Part shown: piece by piece, positions 8,893 through 17,103 of the stretch
Layout: each line of letters begins with the position of its first letter
How positions within the stretch are numbered: the first letter of the stretch is position 1
Assembly (NCBI RefSeq): GCF_001441615.1
Contig: NZ_LAXJ01000018.1
Coordinates: forward strand, 87,154-151,153
Length of the DNA stretch: 64,000 nucleotides
Direction: 5' to 3'
Origin: Roseovarius atlanticus
GTDB lineage: Bacteria; Pseudomonadota; Alphaproteobacteria; Rhodobacterales; Rhodobacteraceae
Program-made: the position numbers and the translations under genes
The notes under the pieces: model-generated
Database searches by the model: none
What the model was told of the DNA's origin: nothing
What the model saw: the letters and a program-made list of their open reading frames with translations, nothing else

Positions 8893-9809
8893 GCCCGCGC
8901 CCCGAACAGGCCGGTGGGCCGCCAGACCAGCACCGCGCTCATCAGGATGTAGATCGCCATCGACGCCAACGATGCCCCCACCTGCGTGCCCGCCGCCGGC
9001 TCCATGAACAGCTTGAAAAGCTCGGGCAGGAAGATGCCTCCCAGCGTATCCGTCAGCCCCACCAGGATCGCGCCCACGAAGGCCCCCCTGATCGAGCCTA
9101 TGCCGCCAATCACGATCACCACGAACGCCAAAATCAGCACCGGCTCGCCCATGCCCACCTGCACCGACTGGATCGCGCCCACCAGCGCCCCTGCCAGCCC
9201 CGCCAGCGCCGCACCCAGCGCGAAGACCAGCGTGTAAAGCTTCGAGATGTCCACGCCCAACGCCGCGATCATCTCCCGGTCGTTCTCGCCCGCGCGAATG
9301 CGGATGCCCACCCGTGTCCGCTCGATCAACAGCCACAGGCCCACCGCCACCGCCAGCCCCACGCCGATCAACGCCAGCCGGTACAGCGGATACTGGATGC
9401 CGCCCGGCAACGTCACCGGCCCCGACAACGCGTCGGGGATATCAAGATACAGCGGGAAGGACCCGAAAAGGTACCGCGTGCCCTCCGAGAAAATCAGGAT
9501 CAGCGCGAAGGTCGCCAGCACCTGGTCCAGGTGGTCGGTCGCGTATAATCGCCGGATCACCACCACCTCCACGATCGCACCCACCGCCGCCGCCACCGCC
9601 AGTGCGGCACCCAGCGCCAGCACGAAATTCCCCGTCGCCGCCGCCACCGCCGCGGCGGCGAAGGCGCCCACCATGTAAAGCGAGCCATGGGCGAGGTTGA
9701 TCAGCCCCATCACCCCGAAGATCAGAGTCAGGCCCGCCGCCATCAGAAACAGCATGACGCCGAACTGAAGCCCGTTCAGAACCTGCTCGATGATCAGAAT
9801 GCCCGACAT
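8889..9809 (-). CDS. livH: Branched-chain amino-acid type ABC transporter permease, LivH
   Basis: First permease (306 aa) of the operon. The LivH-type GLTLIFGVMGLINLAHGSLY lies near residue 26-45, followed by alternating alanine-rich membrane helices and the EAA-like GENDREMIAALGVD loop. It is the first gene of the leftward unit, transcribed from the gap at 9810-10114. No periplasmic LivK/LivJ-type binding protein is encoded next to it, so that subunit must come from elsewhere. Confidence 0.9.
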   Translation of the reverse strand: MSGILIIEQVLNGLQFGVMLFLMAAGLTLIFGVMGLINLAHGSLYMVGAFAAAAVAAATGNFVLALGAALAVAAAVGAIVEVVVIRRLYATDHLDQVLATFALILIFSEGTRYLFGSFPLYLDIPDALSGPVTLPGGIQYPLYRLALIGVGLAVAVGLWLLIERTRVGIRIRAGENDREMIAALGVDISKLYTLVFALGAALAGLAGALVGAIQSVQVGMGEPVLILAFVVIVIGGIGSIRGAFVGAILVGLTDTLGGIFLPELFKLFMEPAAGTQVGASLASMAIYILMSAVLVWRPTGLFGARA

Positions 9810-10114
9810 CCGCGCCGCTTTCCCCTGCCGCTATGCGCTCCCCGATGGCGCGGGGTTAAACCACGCCCGGGCCCGAAGGCCAAGCCCTGCCGGCATCCCT
9901 CTCTCGCCGCGCAGGCCCGCCCGGCGCGGCCATGCCTCGGGCAGCGGCTGCCAGCCCGGCCTCCGGCGCACGCCCTAGTCGCCAGCCCGAGGTGCCGCAC
10001 TTCTCGAAGACCCAGTCTTTCTTCCTGAAATCATACAGTTACCGCTTAACCTCATTTTAAACCGGTCGCTCTAGCCTGCGGCAGACAAGGCATATGCAGT
10101 GTGAAGGGCCCCGC
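9810..10114. promoter_or_regulatory. Divergent promoter region between liv and chemotaxis operons
   Basis: This 305-base region separates two divergent operons and must hold both promoters. The part next to cheY is less GC-rich (around 10020-10070, ATCATACAGTTACC), which fits a promoter for the chemotaxis operon. No specific sigma-factor motif was confidently recognised and no gene was found. Confidence 0.45.
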
Positions 10115-10417
10115 ATGACAGAAACCGCCAATTCCGTCGACGACACATCGATTGACCTCCCCGAAAGATTGGATTTCGCAGCCTGCGAAACGCTGGCGGC
10201 CAGCTTCGAAACCCGGCGCGGAACGGCCCTACGCCTGCGGGCGGGCAATGTCGGCTTCCTCGGCGCCCTTGCGGCCGAGATTCTGGTGCGCGCCCGGATG
10301 GAATGGCAGGCCGACGGCACCGCCTTCGACTTGGTCGACCCTTCGCCCGATTTTCTCCGGGGGCTGACCCTGCTCGGCATCCCCCGACACGCCCTGATTC
10401 AAGAGGACACCGCATGA
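10115..10417 (+). CDS. STAS-domain protein at the head of the chemotaxis operon
   Basis: A small cytoplasmic protein (100 aa) with the alpha/beta pattern of STAS (anti-sigma-factor-antagonist-like) domains: a strand at LRLRAGNVGFLG, then the helix ALAAEILVRARMEWQ, then DLVDPSPDFLRGLTLLGI. The serine or threonine that is phosphorylated in SpoIIAA-type proteins seems to be replaced by glycine or alanine in GNVGFLGALAAE, so regulation by that route is doubtful. ATG 10115 is preferred (AAGGG upstream) over ATG 10094. It overlaps cheY by four bases and is likely co-expressed. Its role in chemotaxis signalling is unknown. Confidence 0.65.
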   Translation: MTETANSVDDTSIDLPERLDFAACETLAASFETRRGTALRLRAGNVGFLGALAAEILVRARMEWQADGTAFDLVDPSPDFLRGLTLLGIPRHALIQEDTA

Positions 10418-10776
10418 CACGCATTCTGGCCGTCGACGATTCAAGAACCATGCGCAGCATGTTGCAACAGGCCCTCACCGGCGCCGGGTTCGAGGTCGAG
10501 CTTGCAGAGGACGGGGTCGACGGGCTCGAACGCCTCGAAACGGCGGATCCCGACCTGATCATCACCGACATCAACATGCCGCGTCTCGACGGGTTCGGCT
10601 TCATCGACGGGGTGCGCAAGGGCGATCGGGTCTCGACCGTGCCGATCCTGGTGCTGACCACCGAGAGCGGCGACGCGCTTCGGCAGCGGGCGCGCGATGC
10701 CGGGGCGACCGGCTGGATCGTCAAGCCCTTCGACGAAGAAAAGCTCGTCCAGATCATCCAGCGCCTCGTGGTCTGA
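10414..10776 (+). CDS. cheY: Chemotaxis response regulator CheY
   Basis: Single receiver domain (120 aa). The acidic pocket is D8-D9, the phospho-acceptor is D52 in ITDINMP, the switch threonine is around 82-83 (VLTTESGD), and the conserved lysine is K104 in IVKPFDEE. It presumably accepts phosphate from the CheA encoded 15 bases downstream. It begins at ATG 10414, overlapping the STAS gene. A second, more divergent receiver lies at 14382. Confidence 0.92.
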   Translation: MTRILAVDDSRTMRSMLQQALTGAGFEVELAEDGVDGLERLETADPDLIITDINMPRLDGFGFIDGVRKGDRVSTVPILVLTTESGDALRQRARDAGATGWIVKPFDEEKLVQIIQRLVV

Positions 10777-10791
10777 GGAAGGAATGCCGAC

Positions 10792-12981
10792 ATGAACGAT
10801 CTCAACCAGATGTTCTTCCAGGAATGCGACGACCTGCTCGAACAACTCTCCTCCGGACTGAACGAGCTGGAAGCCGGCGCCGGTGACGACGAGACCGTCA
10901 ACAGCATGTTCCGTGCCGTCCACTCGATGAAGGGCGGCGCCGGAGCGTTCGGCCTCGATCAGATGGTCTCCTTCGCCCACGCGTTCGAAAACGTGCTGGA
11001 CGATATCCGCAGCCAACGGCTCACGGTGGGCGACAATGTCGTCAACCTGCTGCTGACGGCAAGCGATCACCTCGCCGACCTGGTCGAGTCCGCCAGCCAG
11101 GGCGCCGAGTTGCCGCCCGATCAGGGCGCCTCGATCCTCAGCGATCTCAAACATGTCAGCAATGCCGCCAACGGTACGTCCGACAATGCCGAAGAGCCTG
11201 CCGAAGAAATCGATGAGGCCGATTTCCAACCGACCTTCCTGGCGCTCGACGGCGACCTGCCCTCGCTCGACGAGATGGGCGCGCCCGAGGATGACGGCCC
11301 CGAGGAGGGCGGCACGGTCGAGATCCGGTTCAAGGCCTCACCACAGCTTTTCGCAAACGGTCACGACCCGGCGATCCTCTTCCGCAGTCTCGAAAGCCTC
11401 GGCAAGCTCGAGGTCGAGGCCGATCTCACCGAGCTCACCCCCCTGCGCGACGGCGCCTGGTCCGATCCCGCGCTCCGCTGGATCCTGACCTTCAGCCCCG
11501 ACGACTCTGTCGACGAGGCCGCAATCCGCGAAGTCTTCGAATTCGTCGAAGGCCTGTGCGAGCTTGAAATTTCCATGGCGTCCGCCGGCCCCGGCGGCCT
11601 GCCGCCCTTGCCCGCGCCGTCCGATATCCAGTTGCTTCCCAACGCCTTGGCCGAGGACACGGTCACGGCAACGCCGGCGGCGCCGCGCTCCGGCGGCGCC
11701 CCGGCGCCCAACCAAACCGACGCCGCGGCGCCGGCCGCGGTGCGGTCCTCCAGTTCCCGTACCAGCACGATCCGCGTCGACCTCGATCGCGTCGACCGGC
11801 TGATAAACCTCGTGGGCGAGCTTGTCATCGCCGAGGCGATGCTGCGCCAGTCGATGGACGAGATGCCCAGTTCCGCCAACAGCGGCGTGGACGAGGCCAT
11901 GAGCCAGCTCAAGACGCTCTCGGGGGCGATCCAGGAAAGCGTCATGGCGATCCGCGCCCAACCCGTGCGCAGCCTTTTTCAGCGCATGTCCCGGATTGTC
12001 CGCGAGACCGCGCGCGAGGCCGGCAAATCCGCCCGCCTGGTCACCGTGGGTGACGCGACCGAGGTGGACAAGACCGTCACGGAACGCCTCGTCGAACCCC
12101 TCACCCACATGATCCGCAACGCCATCGACCACGGGTTGGAGACGCCCGAGGCGCGCCGCGCCGCCGGCAAAAACGAACGCGGCACGGTCACCCTCGAGGC
12201 CAGCCACCGCTCGGGCCGCGTTGTCATCGTCATCAAGGATGACGGGGCGGGTATCAACCGCGAGAAGGTCCGCCAGATCGCCATCGAGAAAGGTCTCATC
12301 CGCCCCGAGGACGATCTCGGCGATGCCGATATCGACAACCTGCTCTTCCGCCCCGGCTTTTCCACCGCCGGCGAGATCTCCAATCTCTCGGGTCGCGGTG
12401 TCGGGATGGACGTCGTCCGCAACGAGATCCAGTCCCTGGGCGGCCGCGTCAGCCTGCAATCGGTGCCCGGTCGTGGCACCTCTGTCACGGTGTCCCTGCC
12501 GCTGACACTTGCGGTGCTCGAGGGCATGGTAGTCAAGATCGCCGACCAGTCGCTGATCGTCCCCACCCTGCCCCTGCGCGAGATGCTGCAGCCCGGACAG
12601 GCCAAGGTGCACACGCTTTGCGATGGCGACAGCGTATTGGCGCTCAACGGCGAGATGGTCCCGATCAAGGATCTCGGCACCGCCCTTGGCTTCCGCTCCA
12701 CGCCTGTCAGTCTTGGCAACCAGTCCCTGCTATTGATCGAAGGCGACTCCGGCCAACGCTACGCCCTTGCCGTCGACGGCATCGCCGAACAACGCGAAGT
12801 CGTGATCAAGGGCCTGGAACAGAATTATCAGAAAATCCCCGGCATCGCCGCGGCGACGATTCTCGGTGACGGAAAAATCGCGCTCATCGTCGACACCGAC
12901 CAGATGATTGCCCCTCCCGGCCAGGGGGGATGGGTCGACCGTGCCTGGCCAGACGCCACAGGAGACGTCCATCATGCATGA
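10792..12981 (+). CDS. cheA: Chemotaxis histidine kinase CheA
   Basis: Full-length CheA (729 aa). The P1 Hpt domain carries the phosphorylated histidine H44 in RAVHSMKGGAGAFG. An acidic region and a P2-like segment follow. A proline/alanine-rich linker lies near 295-320, P3 dimerisation at about 325-400, and the P4 ATPase has the N box HMIRNAIDHGLE and the G boxes DDGAGI and GRGVGMDVV. A C-terminal CheW-like P5 domain starts at about 580. It receives input from the MCPs encoded downstream and phosphorylates CheY. Start ATG 10792 is preceded by GAGGAAGG. Confidence 0.95.
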   Translation: MNDLNQMFFQECDDLLEQLSSGLNELEAGAGDDETVNSMFRAVHSMKGGAGAFGLDQMVSFAHAFENVLDDIRSQRLTVGDNVVNLLLTASDHLADLVESASQGAELPPDQGASILSDLKHVSNAANGTSDNAEEPAEEIDEADFQPTFLALDGDLPSLDEMGAPEDDGPEEGGTVEIRFKASPQLFANGHDPAILFRSLESLGKLEVEADLTELTPLRDGAWSDPALRWILTFSPDDSVDEAAIREVFEFVEGLCELEISMASAGPGGLPPLPAPSDIQLLPNALAEDTVTATPAAPRSGGAPAPNQTDAAAPAAVRSSSSRTSTIRVDLDRVDRLINLVGELVIAEAMLRQSMDEMPSSANSGVDEAMSQLKTLSGAIQESVMAIRAQPVRSLFQRMSRIVRETAREAGKSARLVTVGDATEVDKTVTERLVEPLTHMIRNAIDHGLETPEARRAAGKNERGTVTLEASHRSGRVVIVIKDDGAGINREKVRQIAIEKGLIRPEDDLGDADIDNLLFRPGFSTAGEISNLSGRGVGMDVVRNEIQSLGGRVSLQSVPGRGTSVTVSLPLTLAVLEGMVVKIADQSLIVPTLPLREMLQPGQAKVHTLCDGDSVLALNGEMVPIKDLGTALGFRSTPVSLGNQSLLLIEGDSGQRYALAVDGIAEQREVVIKGLEQNYQKIPGIAAATILGDGKIALIVDTDQMIAPPGQGGWVDRAWPDATGDVHHA

Positions 12982-13444
12982 CACCCAGACCGAATCCAGA
13001 ACCGCCAACCGGGTCGAGATCGTTTGCTTTACCGTCGAGGACCAGGATTTCAGCATCGAAATCTCGCACGTGCTCGAAATCCGCGGCTGGACAAGCACCA
13101 CCACCCTGCCCCACGCGCCCGATTTCGTCGTCGGCATGATGAACCTGCGCGGCACCGTGCTGCCGGTTGTCGACCTGTCTCTCCGGCTGGGCTTCGGCAA
13201 GACCGAACCGGGCAAGCGTCACGTCATCATCATCGCCCAGATCGACCACAAGATCATCGGGTTCCTGGTCGATGCCGTGTCCGACATCATCACCGTCGAC
13301 GAGGCCGAGATGCAGGCGACCCCGGACGTGTCCTCGTCCCGAACCCAGGCGTTCATCCGCGGAGTCCATTCACTCGATGACAAGCTCGTCCGGGCGATCG
13401 ATGTCCGCGAGGTCCTGCCACGAGAGGCCCCGTTGAGCGCATGA
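12974..13444 (+). CDS. cheW: Chemotaxis coupling protein CheW
   Basis: Adapter (156 aa) linking MCP tips to CheA. CheW landmarks are VCFTVEDQDFSIEISHVLEI, the PDFVVGMMNLRGTVLPVVDL segment, and the DAVSDIITVDEAEM segment. The start was set at ATG 12974 because AGGAG lies eleven bases upstream. This places it eight bases inside the end of cheA. It overlaps cheR by four bases. Confidence 0.93.
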   Translation: MHDTQTESRTANRVEIVCFTVEDQDFSIEISHVLEIRGWTSTTTLPHAPDFVVGMMNLRGTVLPVVDLSLRLGFGKTEPGKRHVIIIAQIDHKIIGFLVDAVSDIITVDEAEMQATPDVSSSRTQAFIRGVHSLDDKLVRAIDVREVLPREAPLSA

Positions 13445-14385
13445 AAGACCATCCTCAGGCCGGGGCACCACCCCTGATCAGTCCCGACGACTTTGCCATC
13501 GTCGCCGACCTGCTCAAGCGCATGACCGGCATCCATATCGGCAGCAACAAGCGTGCGATGGTGTCCGGGCGCCTGGCCAAACGGCTCAAGGCACTGAAGA
13601 TCGGCTCGGTTGACGCCTACTGCACCTGGCTGCAACAGCCCGGCAACACCGCCGAGCAGGACGCGTTCATTTCCGCGCTGACCACGAACATGACCCGGTT
13701 TAACCGCGAGGATCACCATTTCACCCATCTCGCCGACCATATCCTGCCCGGGCTTGCCGCCGCCGCCCGCGCAGGCCGGCGCGTGCGGCTGTGGTCGGCC
13801 GCCTGCTCCACCGGGGAAGAGGCGTATGACCTGGCGTTTCGAATGCTCGATGCCTGCCCCGAAGCCGCCCAACTTGATCTGCGGATACTGGCCACCGACA
13901 TCGACAAATCGGCCCTGAGCGTCGCGCACGCCGGTCTCTACCCCGCCACAGCCGTCAGCGACCTGCCCGACGGGTTCGCCGAGCGCCACCTGGACCAAGG
14001 AACCGGTATCAATGGCATGGCGCGCGTGGCGCAACGCGCGCGTGACCTGATCACCTTTCGCTGCCTGAACCTCAATGGCGAATGGCCGTTCAAGGGAAGG
14101 TTCGATGTCATCATGTGCCGGAACGTCACGATTTACTTCGACGAAGACACACAGGCGCGGCTCTGGCAACGCCTCGCAGACCGGATCGAGCCGGGTGGCG
14201 CGCTTTATGTCAGCCATTCCGAACTCCTGCCCGAAGCCATCGCCATGCGCTTCACCCAGCACGAGCGTGGCGCCTTCTGCCTGCCGCCCGACACCCCGTC
14301 CCGCCCACCGCATCGCTGCGCGGACCTGAACATTTTGAACACGGCTGGCGCCCAGCGCCCCGACAGCAACGGAGGCCCCGGATGA
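13441..14385 (+). CDS. cheR: Chemotaxis methyltransferase CheR
   Basis: SAM-dependent MCP glutamate methyltransferase (314 aa). The N-terminal helical domain spans about 15-85. The SAM-binding loop LWSAACSTGEEAYDLA is at about 116-131, the acidic ATDIDKSAL at about 151, and the catalytic-domain motif CRNVTIYFDE at about 225. The MCP encoded at 17104 ends in DWHDF, a plausible docking peptide for this enzyme. No CheB methylesterase is encoded in the cluster. Confidence 0.93.
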   Translation: MKDHPQAGAPPLISPDDFAIVADLLKRMTGIHIGSNKRAMVSGRLAKRLKALKIGSVDAYCTWLQQPGNTAEQDAFISALTTNMTRFNREDHHFTHLADHILPGLAAAARAGRRVRLWSAACSTGEEAYDLAFRMLDACPEAAQLDLRILATDIDKSALSVAHAGLYPATAVSDLPDGFAERHLDQGTGINGMARVAQRARDLITFRCLNLNGEWPFKGRFDVIMCRNVTIYFDEDTQARLWQRLADRIEPGGALYVSHSELLPEAIAMRFTQHERGAFCLPPDTPSRPPHRCADLNILNTAGAQRPDSNGGPG

Positions 14386-14768
14386 GCCTGAGAGAGAAAC
14401 TGCATATCCTCGTCGTCGACGACATGTCCACCAGCCGCGGCCTGCTGACCCAGGCGCTCGACGAACTGGGGATCAAGAACTACCGCACCGAGGCTGATGG
14501 CCATACCGCCTGGAGCAGCCTTGCCGCCAAGCCCGTGCACCTTGTGATCTCGGATTTCAACATGCCGCGAATGGACGGGCTGCAACTGCTCGAGGCGATC
14601 CGCTCGCACCGCGCCATTGCCCGCACCGGATTCATTCTGGTGACCGGTCGGGCCGACAAGGAAATCATCGAGCGCGGCACCCGCCTGGGCATGAACAACT
14701 ACCTCAAAAAGCCGTTCCAGACCGCGCAACTGAAGGCGTGCATCGAAAAGGTCGTCGGCCGCCTCTGA
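14382..14768 (+). CDS. Second CheY-like response regulator
   Basis: Single receiver domain (128 aa) with acidic residues D13-D14, phospho-acceptor D58 in VISDFNMP, switch threonine T88 and lysine K110 in YLKKPFQTAQ. It overlaps cheR by four bases. Two receivers fed by one CheA are common in alphaproteobacteria, where one acts as motor-binding CheY and the other as a phosphate sink; which one does which cannot be seen. The DLF/NMPRMDG-type core is closer to regulators that interact with CheA than to output-domain regulators. Confidence 0.88.
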   Translation: MSLREKLHILVVDDMSTSRGLLTQALDELGIKNYRTEADGHTAWSSLAAKPVHLVISDFNMPRMDGLQLLEAIRSHRAIARTGFILVTGRADKEIIERGTRLGMNNYLKKPFQTAQLKACIEKVVGRL

Positions 14769-14801
14769 TCCCCCGCACCCGTCAATCAGCAGGAGCATTC
14801 C

Positions 14802-15152
14802 GTGCCGCCTCGTCCCATTTCACGCCTACTCCACATTCTCGCCGAGGAGACCGACGACCTCGCAGGCATCGCGCAGCGTCTGGATACCCTGATTCCCGAA
14901 CTGGTCACCCATTTGCCCGAAAGCGCGACGGCCGACCTGCGTGACCTTCAGCGGGTCGATGCGCTCTGGCAGCATCTGCGCGACATCTCGCGCGTCCTGA
15001 AAACCGTGTCGACCTCGGTCGAGGCCGACGCCCGGCTCGATGTCACCCCGCTGCTCGCCCAGGTTCGCCTCGACTACTTCCGGCACCGGTTGCTGGACGA
15101 TCCCGTGAAGCCCGATCTGGGGCGCGGCGACGGCCAGCCGATCTTGTTCTGA
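14802..15152 (+). CDS. Unknown small protein in chemotaxis operon
   Basis: A 116-aa soluble, mostly helical protein with the acid-rich stretch LAEETDDLAGIAQRLDTLIP and the heptad-like LWQHLRDISRVLKTVSTSVE, so a coiled coil is likely. It starts at GTG 14802 behind AGCAGGAG. There is no signal peptide and no family was recognised. Its place between a receiver and a PAS protein suggests a chemotaxis accessory role. A CheZ-like phosphatase function was considered, but its typical D/Q signature helix was not seen. Confidence 0.7.
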   Translation: MPPRPISRLLHILAEETDDLAGIAQRLDTLIPELVTHLPESATADLRDLQRVDALWQHLRDISRVLKTVSTSVEADARLDVTPLLAQVRLDYFRHRLLDDPVKPDLGRGDGQPILF

Positions 15153-15199
15153 AACCACCGCGGCGCGCGAAGCGGCCGCATCCTCAAGGACCCTTCTCG

Positions 15200-16423
15200 A
15201 TGCAACAAACGGCAACTGCCCCTGCAACCGACCATCCCGCGCGCACCGGAACCGAGGTCGACTTTCCGCCCGAGCAACTCTTGGCCTCCGCGACCGACAC
15301 CCGCGGCGTCATCCACTATGCCAACCAGGAGTTCTGCGAAACCGCACGCATGTCCAAGGAATATCTCAGCGGTGCCCCGCACAAGGTCGTGCGCCATCCC
15401 GACATGCCCCGCGGCCTCTTTCACCTGATGTGGGAGCGGCTCCACGCCAAGCTTCCGGTCTGTACCTACGTCAAGAATTCCACCGCCGACGGCGGCTTCT
15501 ACTGGGTGTTCGCGACGGTAACGCCGACGCGCGACGGCTATCTCTCGGTTCGGATCAAGCCGCGCTCGGAATTCTTCGCGCTGACCCGCGACATCTACAG
15601 TGCCATGCTGACTGAGGAGGCCCGCGGCCTGCCACCGGACAAAAGCGCGGAGTGGATGCTCGCACGCCTCGCCGAACTTGGATACCTCGATTTCGACGCC
15701 TTTAGCTACGCCGCACTCGATGCCGAGTTCGGGATCCGCGAAGATGTCGACACCGGCAGCGACTCCGATGTCGGCAAGATCGCCCGCCTGACCGAGTTGA
15801 TGGACAAGTGCGATACCCTCGTTCAGGAGATCATCGGCATATTTCAAAAGGTCCGAGGGGAGCCGATCAATCTGCGCATCCTCTCGGGCCGGCTGGAAGG
15901 GGCCGGTGTCGCGATCGGCACCATTTCCAAGAACTACGAAACGATGTCGGCGGACATGTACCAGATGATCGAGCGGCTGCGCTGCGACGAGACCGGCTTG
16001 CTGGTGCGTATGCGCACCGCGCTCGGACGGGCGCAAAGCGCGTCGCAGATCGCCACCCTGATGGACCTGACCGTACGGCAATCCGCGGCCAAGCACGATG
16101 CCGCCGAACGCAACCTTGGAGGACGCGAGATCCTGCACGTCCAGTCCGAGTCGCTCTCCGAAATCAGCCGAAGCACGGTGTCCGAGGTCGCTAACATGGG
16201 CAAGCTCGTCCCCGATATCTGCCGCCAGCTGCGCCGCCGGATCAACGGTCTCGATCTCGTCAAGCTTCTCTGCCGGGTCGAAAGTGGCCGGATGAGCGAC
16301 GTCGATAGCGGCCTTGTCGGCATCATTCGCCGCCTGGAGGAAGCGCACCACCAGACCGACCGGCATCTGGCAGCCCTCTCAGCCACCGCATTTCAGATCG
16401 ACGCCACCTCGAAATCGCTCTGA
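15200..16423 (+). CDS. PAS-domain chemotaxis-associated protein lacking the MCP signalling tip
   Basis: A 407-aa cytoplasmic protein. The N-terminal Aer-like PAS domain spans about 20-130 (DTRGVIHYANQEFCETARMS, HKVVRHPDMPRGLF), the motif set that binds FAD or senses redox state in Aer. The remaining 270 residues are helical (LTELMDKCDTLVQEIIGIFQ, VRGEPINLRILSGRLEGAGV), but they lack the highly conserved MCP hairpin [13 protein letters not shown] found in the two MCPs of this window. There are no membrane helices. It probably modulates the receptor array or is a diverged receptor. Start ATG 15200 follows AAGGA. Confidence 0.75.
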   Translation: MQQTATAPATDHPARTGTEVDFPPEQLLASATDTRGVIHYANQEFCETARMSKEYLSGAPHKVVRHPDMPRGLFHLMWERLHAKLPVCTYVKNSTADGGFYWVFATVTPTRDGYLSVRIKPRSEFFALTRDIYSAMLTEEARGLPPDKSAEWMLARLAELGYLDFDAFSYAALDAEFGIREDVDTGSDSDVGKIARLTELMDKCDTLVQEIIGIFQKVRGEPINLRILSGRLEGAGVAIGTISKNYETMSADMYQMIERLRCDETGLLVRMRTALGRAQSASQIATLMDLTVRQSAAKHDAAERNLGGREILHVQSESLSEISRSTVSEVANMGKLVPDICRQLRRRINGLDLVKLLCRVESGRMSDVDSGLVGIIRRLEEAHHQTDRHLAALSATAFQIDATSKSL

Positions 16424-16508
16424 GCCTGCGCAGTTCAGAGGATCTTAAATCTTATCGCCGATGATGCGGCGTACCTTGATTGACTGTATCCAACCACCGG
16501 AGGCATCC

Positions 16509-17078
16509 ATGAAACACACGCTCACCACACTTGCCGCGACGGTATTCGCCGTCACCGGCGCTCAGGCCGCCAGCGAATATGACGGCGCATTGACCGATTT
16601 GGCCAACGGCACGATCGCCGCCTGGACCACCGATCCCTTAGTCTTGGACGCCATACGGTCTCAGAACGCCTCGACCGCTGGACTGACCGAGCATGAGATC
16701 ATCGCGCTCGACGCCACCTGGCGGCAACAGACCGTCGCGGGCGGTGACCTGATCGACTCGGTGCTGTCGAACGAGCTTTCGAGCCACCTCAAGGACATCC
16801 ACATGCAGGGCGCAGGGCGTTATACCGAGATCTTCGTCACCGACATCCGCGGCCTCAACGTCGGCCAAAGCAGCGTCACGTCCGACTACTGGCAAGGCGA
16901 CGAGGACAAGTGGCAGGTGCCGCACGAGACCTCCGGCATCCATATCGGCGACGTCGAGTTCGACGAATCCGCCCAAACCTACCAAAGCCAGGTCAGCGTT
17001 CCGATCATGGATGACGGCAGCTTCGTCGGCGTGATTACCGTCGGCGTCAACATCGAGATGCTTGCCTCCGCAAACTGA
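16509..17078 (+). CDS. Secreted single-domain Cache/PDC sensor protein
   Basis: A 189-aa exported protein. The signal peptide MKHTLTTLAATVFAVTGAQA is followed by a Cache-type ligand-binding fold with the characteristic YTEIFVTDIRGLNVGQS, YWQGDEDKW and VPIMDDGSFVGVITVGV elements. It has no membrane anchor or signalling domain after the fold. The ATG at 16509 follows GGAGG. It lies 25 bases before a transmembrane MCP, so it may act as a soluble periplasmic partner that presents ligands to that receptor. This is inferred from position. Confidence 0.78.
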   Translation: MKHTLTTLAATVFAVTGAQAASEYDGALTDLANGTIAAWTTDPLVLDAIRSQNASTAGLTEHEIIALDATWRQQTVAGGDLIDSVLSNELSSHLKDIHMQGAGRYTEIFVTDIRGLNVGQSSVTSDYWQGDEDKWQVPHETSGIHIGDVEFDESAQTYQSQVSVPIMDDGSFVGVITVGVNIEMLASAN

Positions 17079-17103
17079 CCCTTTCACCTAACGGGAGCCC
17101 GTG

